48,568 nucleotides of DNA from Caldithrix sp. (GTDB lineage Bacteria > Zhuqueibacterota > Zhuqueibacteria > Thermofontimicrobiales > Sulfurfontimicrobiaceae), in NCBI GenBank assembly GCA_020722815.1, contig DYKB01000053.1, forward strand, positions 1 through 48,568, read 5' to 3'. The notes below the pieces were generated by a model. That model searched no databases. It saw only the letters and a program-made list of their open reading frames with translations, and was not told the DNA's origin. Made by a program: the position numbers and the translations under genes. Of this stretch, positions 18,344-28,233 are shown piece by piece (position 1 is the stretch's first letter; each line of letters opens with the position of its first letter).

Positions 18344-20776
18344 CTACTTCATGTAAATCATCTTTTTGGTCAGACTGATTCTTTCGTTTTTGCCGATTGC
18401 GTTTAATTTGTAAACATAAACACCACCAGCGACAGCCTGTCCGTTCAGGTCGGTTGCATTCCAGACCACGTTATGGACGCCGGCATTCAGATGTCCAACA
18501 ACAAGGTTCTGAATGAGCTGACCTTGCGTATTGTAAACGGTCATTGTCACATCGGCATCTTCAGGTAAATTGAACTGAATCGCGGTCTGCGGATTGAACG
18601 GGTTCGGGTAGTTCTGACCCAGATCAAAATTGGTGACAACGGTATTATTCGTGATGGCTTCACCAATCATTTTGGGAGCTGCGGCGGCGCAATCACCCAG
18701 GAATTGAATTTCAGCCATGTCGGCATATTTGGCTTTTTCATCACGTGGATAAATTTTCACTTTCAGATATTTTGCTGAAACGGCTGCCGGTAATTCGAAG
18801 ATTTCCCAGAGGCCCGGTTTGCCAACACACTCGGTTTCGAGTGCCAGGGTGAAATTCTCGCCATCATCGGAGGCATAAACTTCCAGTTTTTTAACCAGAT
18901 TGTATTTCCATTCCTGTTCATGAGTTTGATAACGGGGAATACTGTCCATCGAATAATATTCACTCTCCAACATGGTTTGAACGAGAACACGAACTTTCTG
19001 GAGGTTATGGGCAGCAGAATCTGCGAATATAAAAGTTCCCCAGGCATCACTTGTGACAGCTTCGACAGAAACGGCTGTTCCCTGAATGTCATTATCGATA
19101 GCTTTGATCCAGGGACCACTCTTTGCGGTTGCGCCACTGGTAACCAGATCAACTGGCAATGCCTGACAGGTCGAATCGATATAAATCAAGCCCGGAATGG
19201 TGAGCATATCCATACCACCATCGCCCCAGGCTTTTAACGAAACACTATATTCGCCAGGTTCAGCATACACATGTTTCGGATGAATTTTGTTGACGGTACC
19301 ATGGATAAGTTGTTCCACCACACCATCGCCATAGTTCCATTCAAAATGAGAAGCATTACCACCGGCTTTATTTTCGAACTGAACTTCCAGGCCGGGAGCG
19401 CCAACAATCGGGGCCGCGTCAAAATCAACCGACACCACACGATTGATGGTGATATAATTGACTTTTGTCTCTACGCTTTCACCACAGGGTCCACCAGAGG
19501 TCAGTGTTACGGTACAATGTTTGGGATTATCCTGAAAAATATGGCAGGGATTCTGTTCGGTGCTGGTAGAACCATCACCAAAATCCCATTTCCACCAGGT
19601 TATCCAACCTTGTGATAAATCAGTGAAATGAACCGTCATCGGGCCAGTGCCATAGGTAACATCAGCCACGAAATCAGTAACGACCGGACCATGAACCGTA
19701 ATGTAATAGGACTTGGTTTCCGTGTCCGTACCGCCATTACCTTCAACCGTTAATGTCACCGTGAATTTTTCGGTTGGTAAAGTTGTGGTATAGGTATGCT
19801 TCCAGGTTTCCACCGGGAAATTACCATTTTCAATTGTACCATCACCCCAATTTAATTCCCAAACCGACACAGCACCACAGGTTTTGTTGGTTAATGTTAC
19901 TTCAGTACCAGAGCAGATTTTGGTCAAATCAGCTTCGAAATCAGCAACGGCGGGTGAATAAACGGTAATTGTCTTTTCCGCGGTATTGGTTGCACTACCT
20001 CTTTTAGCCGTCAGTTTTACAACAAAATCTTTGGAGGCCGGTGTACAATCATCATAAACAAAGGTATGAGTGGGCGAAACTTCCGTAGAAGTCGTGCCAT
20101 CACCAAAATCCCACAAATATTCTTCGGCACAAGTGGAGTTGTTAGTGAAAGCGACTTCCAGCGCCGAAACACCCTGAGTCGGATCGGCATCAAAGGCTGC
20201 AACCGGGGCTTTCCATTCCCAGTTCACCACTAATTCGGCATAATCCATGACCACATCCCAATCCCAAAACGGATGGCCGGGTTGTCCAAAAGTCGCATCG
20301 ATATTTAAATTTACATTCAAAGTGCCATCAGCCAGGTTAGCCACATCAACATTAAAACTGGTCGTAGACCAACGATGATGTCTGCCTTCCAGATCGCCCA
20401 GATAGGTTCCATCTACCGTCACCCGGTCATGTTCCCAGAAATTATAGATATTACGGAAGATACCATACCCCGGCCAATCAATATCAAAAGCCCGGATAAA
20501 TAATTGGGCTGAGGTCAATTCTTTGCACGGATCCAACTGAAGCGTATGCGTCCAATTCATATCATCGTTCCAGTCACGCCAGATTAAAGGACGGAATTCA
20601 AGTTTATGTGTCATTGGCGGATTTGTGCCATTCAATGGCGCATTCGGATTCGATTTTTCCATTGTCATCGGAATTGGTTCATTGGGATCATCCGCAACAG
20701 GTTCCGCATCCTGCGCCTGAATGAAATTAACCAATAACAATAAACAGAGCAGACTAAATAATTTTAAATACTTCAT
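18344..20776 (-). CDS. Secreted PKD-repeat / discoidin-like protein with T9SS sorting domain
   Basis: 810 residues. The signal peptide MKYLKLFSLLCLLLLVNFIQAQ starts at an ATG preceded by GGAGG, so the longer frame to 20809 is not used. An N-terminal beta domain (about 60-190) is followed by four PKD domains, recognisable by YLWDFGDGTTST, ELNWGDGT, WKWDFGDGSTST and FEWNYGDG. Then comes a discoidin (F5/8 C)-like domain (about 550-700: LEVYASDDGENF, KYLKVKIYPRD, ADMAEIQFLGD). The C-terminus is a T9SS sorting domain (NYPNPFNPQTAIQFNLPED). PKD and discoidin modules usually mediate protein or carbohydrate contacts outside the cell; no catalytic domain is visible, so an adhesive or structural role is likely. 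The strong terminator at 18285 ends its transcript. Confidence 0.88.
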   Translation of the reverse strand: MKYLKLFSLLCLLLLVNFIQAQDAEPVADDPNEPIPMTMEKSNPNAPLNGTNPPMTHKLEFRPLIWRDWNDDMNWTHTLQLDPCKELTSAQLFIRAFDIDWPGYGIFRNIYNFWEHDRVTVDGTYLGDLEGRHHRWSTTSFNVDVANLADGTLNVNLNIDATFGQPGHPFWDWDVVMDYAELVVNWEWKAPVAAFDADPTQGVSALEVAFTNNSTCAEEYLWDFGDGTTSTEVSPTHTFVYDDCTPASKDFVVKLTAKRGSATNTAEKTITVYSPAVADFEADLTKICSGTEVTLTNKTCGAVSVWELNWGDGTIENGNFPVETWKHTYTTTLPTEKFTVTLTVEGNGGTDTETKSYYITVHGPVVTDFVADVTYGTGPMTVHFTDLSQGWITWWKWDFGDGSTSTEQNPCHIFQDNPKHCTVTLTSGGPCGESVETKVNYITINRVVSVDFDAAPIVGAPGLEVQFENKAGGNASHFEWNYGDGVVEQLIHGTVNKIHPKHVYAEPGEYSVSLKAWGDGGMDMLTIPGLIYIDSTCQALPVDLVTSGATAKSGPWIKAIDNDIQGTAVSVEAVTSDAWGTFIFADSAAHNLQKVRVLVQTMLESEYYSMDSIPRYQTHEQEWKYNLVKKLEVYASDDGENFTLALETECVGKPGLWEIFELPAAVSAKYLKVKIYPRDEKAKYADMAEIQFLGDCAAAAPKMIGEAITNNTVVTNFDLGQNYPNPFNPQTAIQFNLPEDADVTMTVYNTQGQLIQNLVVGHLNAGVHNVVWNATDLNGQAVAGGVYVYKLNAIGKNERISLTKKMIYMK

Positions 20777-22161
20777 GTTCGTACCTCCATTAATAAACCG
20801 TACAATCAATTAATTAAAATAGTTCCTTGCTTATCATGATAAATGGGCTAACTCTTTTTATTTCACCTCCTTAAGTATTTAAAATGAAAAATTTTACCGC
20901 CTTTTAATTATGAAAAATTTGCATTAAAAATGAACAAAATATGATACTGTTGTTCTTCAGTGATGGATTTGTCTTGAAAAATCCATTACAACTAAAATTG
21001 GATTAATAATAAATCCTGAAATGAATTCCTTTGCGACGCTTCATCCAAAATAGTTTTAAAAAAGTCATAAAGTCCGATATTCAAAAACAGTTAAAAACGG
21101 TAGCTGGCATATTAAATCAGATTTTAGAAATCACCTCCTGTGTTAGGATTTTCATTTCATCGATTTAAAATTTTACGATTCCCATCTCATCATCATCAAA
21201 ATAATGCGTGATCTTTTCGAATCACAAAAAATGCCGTTTTCAGAAGCAGAAAAAACTCGTAGGAAGTAGTCACAAGCGATTTTTAATTGCCCCGTATTCA
21301 CACTCTTTGGTTAAATAATTTCAAATAAGTGAATATAGAGCCGTAATCATTGAAAAAAAATCAAACGATAGCGAAAAATGCAACTATTCAAAAAATTTAC
21401 TGTGTTATAATATAGCAATTCTATTCTTAATTGTCAAGTACTTTTTTAAATTTTTTCATACTACTACAAAATAAAAAATAATTTAAACAGCATAGCGTTT
21501 CAATGGTATAACTTTTGACTTAATTTGTCATATTATGCTATTTTTTGATTGATTTGTATCAAAAAAATTCTGCTCTAACATATTAAAAAAAAGAAAGTTA
21601 CTGCGGCTCATTTCCATTAATCTTAAATAATCAAAAAATCAGTTTAAAATTCTAGAATTTCAATTCAATCACGAAGCGCTGACTTCTCCAGGTACATTTA
21701 TTAATTTTATTTTTTTTAAGTTAATTTTAAAACATTGAGATGAACTTCATATTACCTAAAAATTACAGTATAATTAAAATACGATAGCGATATTAACTCA
21801 ATATCATAACTTTGACATTCATTAATTTGAAAGCTTCATCAGTATCCCCTCAAAAAAGCATGGTAAAAGTACCCTTCGACAAGCTCAGGGTACGAAAGAT
21901 GCCGTTGGTGGAGCCTGTCGAAACCAATTTCCCTTTGATTATTGAGGGGAGCCCTTCATCATCTATTAAGTTGTTTATCTAAATATACTTTCAGGAGATT
22001 ATGTTTGCAAAAGTAAAATTGGAGTTTTATCACATTTATGTAAAAATTCTCCGCTCCAATGGGGGAGGAATCAATTGTGACATTTTCATGGTTTTCCGGT
22101 ACCAGATTCCGCCCCTCGGTCTATGGCCATCAGGGTTAAGTATAAAACGCATAAGGACGCC
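20777..22161. other. 1.4-kb AT-rich gap: long leader and repeats
   Basis: No gene recognised. On the minus strand, which leads into the PKD protein gene, two perfect anti-16S matches stand far from any start: AAGGAGGTGA at 20863-20872 and AGGAGGTGA at 21131-21139. A decayed palindromic element with GACAAGCTCAGGGTAC lies at 21841-21960. At 22110-22145 a single degenerate end of family C is seen (CTATGGCCATCAGGGTTAAG). The remainder is AT-rich. Confidence 0.6.
21841..21960. repeat. Decayed palindromic repeat (GACAAGCTCAGG type)
   Basis: The inner pair TTCGACAAGCTCAGGG / GGAGCCTGTCGAA and the outer pair CCCCTCAA / TTGAGGGG suggest a foldback repeat. The ends are poorly conserved. Confidence 0.55.
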
Positions 22162-25100
22162 TTAAAAGGCCATCCCGATGCCCATGAGCCAGCGAAATTT
22201 GAGGCTTTCTTCATTTGGCAGAGGATGACTGACAAAAAACGGGAAATCGAATCGTAAAATCACTGGTTCCAGACGCGGCGGAATAAAGGGGACGCTCCAA
22301 TTGACACCGAATCCGGCATCCGCTTTCGGGTGAAAATTCCAGTCGCCTTGCATCACATCACCAACATCATAAAACAGATAAGGCTGAATCTGCCGAATTG
22401 TTTTGAAAAAACCCGGGAATGGGATTAAATTTAAAGGATTCGGGACTTCCATTTGCAGGTTCGCGGCCAGAATTCGTTTTCCGCTGATATTTTGATCCAG
22501 GTAGCCGCGTAAATTACCGCCGCCCCCATGCTGAAGATGTGCGTTTGCATACCATTCCGCTGGCAAGGTCCCTTTTGAACGATACCAGGGGCTTTGTGAG
22601 GACTCAACCGGGCTGGCGGTGGCCAGGTAAAACTGATCTTGTAGTGGCAGAACGCCTTCACTGGCACCAAAGAAGAGTCTGATTCGTGCTTCCCAATTTC
22701 GCCAGCGCGTGAAGGTTTCATTTAATTGCAATGCTACTTTATCAAAAATATAATCGGTCATAAACGAGGTGGATTGATACCGCAATTGCCATTCACTTTG
22801 CAGCCAGCGCTGTTCAAACCGATAGACAGTTGCCAGTTCAATTAAATTTACCTCTCCTTTTTCCCAGGATTCATACAAATAGGCGCGATCAAATAATTCA
22901 TAGTGTTTTAAATCGACTTTGAAATCCAGTCGGCGAGAACTGAATAATGCCGGTCGAAAGGACTTCTCAACGCCAACCGCAGCAAATTGCCGGCCTTCCA
23001 GGGCTGCGCTTTTCAGAACCAGCTTTGTCAAACGCTCCGGACGAAAAATCGGTGTTTGAAAGGTGGCCTGGTGATTGATCTGCTGACTCATGATGCCATA
23101 CCAGAAGTCCGCCGTCAGCGCATAATCGCCAGACGTATAATAGCTCCCTAAATAGCTGCCCTCGAAGTGCAAACCCGTTTTCAGGCCATCCCGATCATTA
23201 TACCAAAAACCAGGACGAAATAGAACTAAATAGGCATCCAGCGGTACATATTTCTCAAATAAATTATCCCATTGCAAATTGATTTCCGGGAGCCAGCCGC
23301 TTCGATTATTCAGATAATTGGTATCCAGTGTTCGAAAATCCGGATCAATTACCGCTCTTTTCACCTTTCGGGGCAGCTTGAGCCTGGTCTGATAGGTATT
23401 TTGCCAAGCATTCCACCCAACCCATTTGGGAAGAACCTCAATACCAGCAACCTGTTTGCTTCCTTCATCCACGGGAATTGTATAGCGCCGTCGGGAGCCA
23501 TCAGCCAACGTCAGTTCCAGGTCAACTGGCATATAAATTTCGCCCGGACGTTTGATTTCGATAGTTGTTTCATACGAATCCGACGCCAGCTTTCGATTTG
23601 AAAGCCCTGCAAACGCATAATCACAGGTTTTGGTGCTTTTCCACCATTGATCAAAAAACCAGCTTAAATTCCGACCACTCACTTCCTCCGCAACTCGCTG
23701 GAAATCTTCAGGGTAAGGATGGCGAAATTTCCAGCGTTCAAAATAGGTTTGCATGACTTTAAAAAAAACCGAGTCACCCAAGGCGCCCTGTAAAAGATGC
23801 AAGGTTGCGGCGGCTTTGTTATAAGCGATATGAACATAGCTCATTCCATCCAGACAATGGTCGGAATGGGTGAGCACTTTTTCTTCGAAACCGGATTTAG
23901 TGGTGCGAAGGGTCTGTTTGACAGTAGCGGTGCGGAAATTCGGGTCCGGCCGATAAAATTTTTGTAAATACCAACCCATATCGTATTCCTGATAGGTTTG
24001 GGGATCTTCCAGACTATCTAACGCAAAATCAGTTAAATAGACTGTAAAACCTTCATCCAGTGCGGGATAGGCCGTCTCATTGTTGGCCACCGTACCATAA
24101 AACCAGTTATGACCAATTTCATGATAAAACAGGCCGTTATAAGTGGGACTTTTTCCGCCAACCATAACAATCATCGGATATTCCATGCCCTGATCCACAT
24201 CGGCCAGGGTCATGTGGGGATAGGGATAGCGGCCAAAGTGCTTTGAAAAAAGCGCAATCACCCGTGCGCCAACATCGGCGGCATCCTGCCAGTTGGCCGC
24301 ATTCGATTCTTTCGCCAACGCATAAATTTTCACATTTTTCCATTGCGCCGTTCCGATGCGAAATTTGCGATCGGCAGTCCAGGCGAAATCATGGACATTT
24401 TCAGCCTGATACTTCCAGGTTTTGGTTTCACCTTTGTTCGCTTTGGGTAATCCTGTTTTTTTCGAATTGGCAGCCTTATCTTTAAAATTTTTAATATCCA
24501 ACCTGGCGAGCAAGGAATCGGGTAACACTTCATTCTGATTCGTGAGAATTCCAGTAGCGCCGACAATAAAATCGCCAGCCAGGGTAATTTCAACATCATA
24601 GCTGCCGAATTCCCCGTAAAATTCATGCCCCAAATGCTGATCCAGATGCCAGCCGCCCTGGTCGTCATAAACACATATTCGGGGATACCATTGCGTGACC
24701 ACGAATTGACCGTTTCTTTCCCGCATTCGGTAGCTATTTTTCCCCAATTTAGTCTGAAATTGAATATCTAAAACCAGCGAATCACCGGAATTCAGGGGAT
24801 GATTCAGTAGAACGGCCATAATGGTATTATCAACCTGAAAATTTACCTGTTCTGCGCCAATTTCGCCAATATGAGTAACATTACAGTAACTGGCATCTTT
24901 TTCCTTCAAATTCGTCATCGAATAGTTATTGTTAGCACGATTTTTAAGATCGAGATAGCTGCCGGATTGAAAGGCGTTTGGATAGAGATGGAAATATAAT
25001 TTATCCAGCACGAATGGTGAATTATTGAAATAAGTAAATTGCATCATCCCGCCGATGGTTTTGCTGGAATCATTCAAGGTCGCCTGGATTTGATAAACAA

Positions 25101-25173
25101 CGCGTTGTTGCCAGGCATAGCTGAGATGAAACAGAACGAGCATGAATAATATTAAAATAAATTTGATTTTCAT
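22162..25173 (-). CDS. M1-family metallopeptidase fused to an Omp85-like outer membrane barrel
   Basis: 1003 residues. A signal peptide (MKIKFILILFMLVLFHLSYA) is followed by an M1/gluzincin peptidase: GMEYP substrate motif (the GAMEN equivalent), zinc motif H351-E-I-G-H355, third ligand Glu374 in ALDEGFT, and the M1 C-terminal part to about residue 590. Residues about 640-1003 are rich in alternating beta strands and contain GGGNLRGY (888-891 LRGY), an AANLQMEVPNP strand and LFYDVGDV, and end in a strand closing with Phe (LMGIGMAF). These are hallmarks of Omp85/BamA-type barrels. The inferred product is an outer-membrane-anchored aminopeptidase or endopeptidase. AAAGGAG precedes the ATG. It lies 97 bases downstream of a sodium:solute symporter gene and is possibly co-transcribed with it. 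Confidence 0.85.
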   Translation of the reverse strand: MKIKFILILFMLVLFHLSYAWQQRVVYQIQATLNDSSKTIGGMMQFTYFNNSPFVLDKLYFHLYPNAFQSGSYLDLKNRANNNYSMTNLKEKDASYCNVTHIGEIGAEQVNFQVDNTIMAVLLNHPLNSGDSLVLDIQFQTKLGKNSYRMRERNGQFVVTQWYPRICVYDDQGGWHLDQHLGHEFYGEFGSYDVEITLAGDFIVGATGILTNQNEVLPDSLLARLDIKNFKDKAANSKKTGLPKANKGETKTWKYQAENVHDFAWTADRKFRIGTAQWKNVKIYALAKESNAANWQDAADVGARVIALFSKHFGRYPYPHMTLADVDQGMEYPMIVMVGGKSPTYNGLFYHEIGHNWFYGTVANNETAYPALDEGFTVYLTDFALDSLEDPQTYQEYDMGWYLQKFYRPDPNFRTATVKQTLRTTKSGFEEKVLTHSDHCLDGMSYVHIAYNKAAATLHLLQGALGDSVFFKVMQTYFERWKFRHPYPEDFQRVAEEVSGRNLSWFFDQWWKSTKTCDYAFAGLSNRKLASDSYETTIEIKRPGEIYMPVDLELTLADGSRRRYTIPVDEGSKQVAGIEVLPKWVGWNAWQNTYQTRLKLPRKVKRAVIDPDFRTLDTNYLNNRSGWLPEINLQWDNLFEKYVPLDAYLVLFRPGFWYNDRDGLKTGLHFEGSYLGSYYTSGDYALTADFWYGIMSQQINHQATFQTPIFRPERLTKLVLKSAALEGRQFAAVGVEKSFRPALFSSRRLDFKVDLKHYELFDRAYLYESWEKGEVNLIELATVYRFEQRWLQSEWQLRYQSTSFMTDYIFDKVALQLNETFTRWRNWEARIRLFFGASEGVLPLQDQFYLATASPVESSQSPWYRSKGTLPAEWYANAHLQHGGGGNLRGYLDQNISGKRILAANLQMEVPNPLNLIPFPGFFKTIRQIQPYLFYDVGDVMQGDWNFHPKADAGFGVNWSVPFIPPRLEPVILRFDFPFFVSHPLPNEESLKFRWLMGIGMAF

Positions 25174-25270
25174 TTGGACTCCTTTTCTGGATCATTCAAT
25201 CGGATAAATTTGGAACGACTGATTTATCCGCGGACGATCCAGCTAAAATACAATCACATTGATTAAACAA

Positions 25271-26977
25271 TCACCCCCCAAAATTCGCCAAAAAATAAAG
25301 CAATCCTAATATCGCCAACGCAAAGATAACACCCACCAGAAATCCACCCCAATTCACCAGGCGCGGATATTTCAGTTCCCAGGGATGGCCTTCGCTTCGA
25401 CCCTGATAGATGACCTCCACACCAGCCTTTACCAGATCATCTTCCCGGCCAACCGGCGTGTGAATCAAGCGATAAAATTTATTCAGGAGATCGTCCGGCA
25501 GCGATTCGCCAATCAGGCTTCCCAGAATCAGCGCCACAATTCCAGCCGGCAAATACGCCAGCGTTAATTGGGGTAACTGGCCTTTGCTCGCAAAAAGACC
25601 CAGCCAGGAAATATCTGGTAACAGCGGTTTCAGTAATTTATCACCCAATGGGCCGAGAAATCCCCAAATCAGGCTCATCACAATAAAAGAAGCCCAGGCA
25701 CCCGTCGCATTGGTTCGCCGCCACAAAACGCCTGCCCAGATAAAAACGCCCGTAAGGGTACTAATCCCCCAAAAAATTGTCAGCGCTTCAGCAACGCCTT
25801 CCACCAGATAACAGAAAATCAATCCCAAAACCACAATGAGGAATCCCGCCCGGCGGGCCAGCCAGAGGACTTTTGTGTCGGATGCGTTGGGATTGAGATG
25901 CTTTTTATACAGATTTCGGGAGAGCAAAGCCGCACCAGAAACCATAAAGGCGCTCAGGGAAGACATCTGCGCTGCCAGAATTGAGGCGAACATCAAGCCT
26001 GTAAAACCAATGGGTAATAATTCGCGAATACCAATACCAAAAGCGGTTTCACGTTTACCGGCGAGCAGCGTGCTATCGATCTGGCCATCCATTACCAGGC
26101 CAAAAATAATCACCCCCGAAAGTGCCCACCCAATGGCGCAAAAACGCTTGATAAAACAACCATAGGTGAAGCCAATGCGTCCCTCAAATTCGGTTTTGCC
26201 GGACGAACACACCTCCATAATATGCGGTTGGGCGACAATTCCAATCAAATTGATAATCGTCGCAGCCAGAATCCAGTAAAACGTAATTTCTTCCGGGGCC
26301 GCCAGGTTGAATTTTTCAGGCGGTACGATGCGATGTAAACCGCTGAAACCGCCAATTTTTATTAAACCAAATGGAACCAGCAAGAGAGACATCACCACAA
26401 TCAGCAAGCCCTGAACAAAATCCGTGATAACCGTGGCCATGATGCCACCGGCAAGACCATACGCCACAAACACAGCCGTCATCCCCCATATTGCGACCCA
26501 TTCAGGGACAACGCCCCCGGTGATGGCATAAACGATGGTGCCAGTACCTTTTAATAAGGTTCCCATATTAATCGAAAAAGTAAGGACGCCCATAATCGCA
26601 TAGAGCAATCCCAGACTTTTTCCAAACCGGGCTTCAAAGAAATCAGCCGTTGTCAGATAACGTGAACGACGAAAGAAGGGTGCGATTATCCAATAAAAGG
26701 GGGTGAGAAATAAATAGACAAAAGTGTACCAGATACCGGAAACACCCCGTTCAAAAGCAGCGCCAGTGACACCAACTGGATCATCCGCGTGGGTGCCGGC
26801 ACCAAGTGAGTGCGTAATCATCAACCATTTGTTAAAGGAACGTCCACCAGCGAAATAATCGCCAGTGTTTTTAATACGTTTCATTTGATAAATTCCCAGC
26901 GCAGCAATTCCGAATAAATAGATACCGAGTACCAACCAGTCCAACAGCGCAAAATTTTCCAAACCAGAATCCTCCAT
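25271..26977 (-). CDS. Sodium:solute symporter (SSS family)
   Basis: 568 residues with about 13 hydrophobic segments. The SSS pattern is clear: LDWLVLGIYLFGIAALGIY, FAGGRSFNKWLM, the TADFFEARFGKSLGLLYA segment, and GLAGGIMATVITDFVQG, which matches the family's signature region. It couples Na+ entry to uptake of a small solute; amino acids, sugars and vitamins are all possible and the substrate cannot be read from sequence. The ATG at 26977 has no ribosome binding site, whereas GGAGG inside the first codons lies eight bases before a TTG at 26962, so translation may begin at LENFALLDW. Pairing with the downstream M1 peptidase would suit use of peptide degradation products, but that is inference. 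Confidence 0.9.
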   Translation of the reverse strand: MEDSGLENFALLDWLVLGIYLFGIAALGIYQMKRIKNTGDYFAGGRSFNKWLMITHSLGAGTHADDPVGVTGAAFERGVSGIWYTFVYLFLTPFYWIIAPFFRRSRYLTTADFFEARFGKSLGLLYAIMGVLTFSINMGTLLKGTGTIVYAITGGVVPEWVAIWGMTAVFVAYGLAGGIMATVITDFVQGLLIVVMSLLLVPFGLIKIGGFSGLHRIVPPEKFNLAAPEEITFYWILAATIINLIGIVAQPHIMEVCSSGKTEFEGRIGFTYGCFIKRFCAIGWALSGVIIFGLVMDGQIDSTLLAGKRETAFGIGIRELLPIGFTGLMFASILAAQMSSLSAFMVSGAALLSRNLYKKHLNPNASDTKVLWLARRAGFLIVVLGLIFCYLVEGVAEALTIFWGISTLTGVFIWAGVLWRRTNATGAWASFIVMSLIWGFLGPLGDKLLKPLLPDISWLGLFASKGQLPQLTLAYLPAGIVALILGSLIGESLPDDLLNKFYRLIHTPVGREDDLVKAGVEVIYQGRSEGHPWELKYPRLVNWGGFLVGVIFALAILGLLYFLANFGG

Positions 26978-27103
26978 ATTATAATGAAAGGTTTGATCGA
27001 TCTGAATCCAGCGTAAAATATTCCAGGATAAATAAGAAATGTTTAAATCTATTAACCCAATTTATGCATAAATCTACGATAAAAAGATTTGTGTGTCAAG
27101 CAC

Positions 27104-27255
27104 TATTTAGAGTCGGTCCGAAAAAGCTACCAGGCTGTCATTGCGAGGAGCACTTTTTGCGACGAAGCAATCTCCGTCATGATAAAAGGGGATTGCTTCG
27201 GCAAAAAACGCCACGCAATGACAGGTCCCGGTATTTTTTGTACAAACACGATTTA
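27104..27255. repeat. Palindromic element, family B, copy 2
   Basis: The left end TTAGAGTCGGTCCGAAAA and the right end ACAAACACGATTTAA match copies 1 and 3; the middle (CTGTCATTGCGAGG ... GCAATGACAG) is an inverted pair. It lies upstream of the symporter gene, in the divergent gap before the leader of the TonB receptor operon. Confidence 0.75.
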
Positions 27256-27385
27256 ATCATTTAAATCATCCAGTATCAACCCAGCGGGATGCACTCACAT
27301 GCTTATTCACGTCATTAGTTTTGGTGCGTGCAATGCCGCTCATGATTTTATTTTACAAATCTGTTAAAATTTTTTAAAAAACCTC

Positions 27386-27414
27386 TTGACAAGTATCCTT
27401 CCTTTTGATATATT
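27386..27414 (+). promoter_or_regulatory. Sigma-70-type promoter
   Basis: TTGACA (27386-27391), a 17-base spacer, then TATATT (27409-27414). Both hexamers are near consensus with ideal spacing; transcription would start near 27421 and run rightward into the 35-codon ORF. Confidence 0.75.
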
Positions 27415-27449
27415 AAATCTATATTTTCAGGTTATTTTTTGAGGGGGAA

Positions 27450-27557
27450 ATGATTGATACAAACCGATTAATGAAGAAACGCTTTCTCAATCTGATGGCG
27501 GGACAATTAATTGTTCTTGTATGTAATTGTTCTAAGAGAAAAATCAGTCGCTTTTAA
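27450..27557 (+). CDS. Possible 35-residue small protein or leader peptide
   Basis: ATG to TAA, 35 codons, with GAGGGGG three bases upstream of the ATG and a near-consensus promoter about 40 bases further up. The peptide is basic at the start (NRLMKKRF), has a short hydrophobic stretch (LMAGQLIVLVCNCS) and ends KRKISRF. I do not recognise it. It could be a small membrane protein or the leader peptide of an attenuator, because a Rho-independent terminator follows about 275 bases later, before the TonB receptor operon. Confidence 0.4.
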   Translation: MIDTNRLMKKRFLNLMAGQLIVLVCNCSKRKISRF

Positions 27558-27831
27558 ATTTTATTTTTATATAAAAGATAAGCAAATAAATTCAGATCGG
27601 TCGGCAAATTAAAATAAATGCCAGGTCACAACAGGTTATTAAAAACTTCATTCGAAACTGACGTATAACGAGATCGAATATGCTTAAATTTTTGAACGAC
27701 CTGAGGCAAAAACTCAACCCGCTAGCCGTTACAATGACGATAAATTCCCCAACCTTTATCGAAGGGGATTATTTTATTCACGCCATTTATTTTTTCAATA
27801 TACTCGAAAACTTAAAAAATTATGCATTGAT

Positions 27832-27872
27832 AAGCCATCCTAACGGGTAATATGACTCGGATGGCTTTTTTT
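27832..27872 (+). terminator. Intrinsic terminator upstream of TonB receptor operon
   Basis: A 9-base stem AAGCCATCC / GGATGGCTT with an 18-base loop, followed by TTTTTT. It would end the transcript starting near 27421, giving an RNA of about 450 bases, or act as an attenuator for the operon at 28234. Confidence 0.85.
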
Positions 27873-28029
27873 ATGGCCTGTCTCAGTTTGCCAAAATCTA
27901 AAACACACAATGTAATAAAAAAAAGAGAATACGCAAAGGTGAAATGATTCAATTTTAACTCAAAATAGCAGGGATAATGTTGATATCAAGAACGATTCCT
28001 TATTCATAATCCTTCATTCATCATTTATT

Positions 28030-28040
28030 AAGGAGGTGAT
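28030..28040 (+). promoter_or_regulatory. Perfect anti-16S (Shine-Dalgarno) motif far upstream of TonB receptor gene
   Basis: AAGGAGGTGAT is complementary to the 16S 3' end over its whole length but lies about 200 bases before the real start at 28234, which has its own AGGAGG. A short frame beginning GTGATTCGCC within it ends after 16 codons. The remaining part of 27873-28233 shows nothing else. Confidence 0.45.
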
Positions 28041-28233
28041 TCGCCAAAAGAAAGTGAAATACGTAGAGAAGATGAGGATGTATTAACATTTCAACATGAT
28101 TCATAATATTGGACAATTGAGAATCGCAAAACAGTTTATTCTCACTTAAATCAACCTTTAATTGGCAATCGGGAATAAACGAACCAATTCATTTCATTTT
28201 TTCCAAATTAGTTTGGAAAAAGGAGGACATTCG

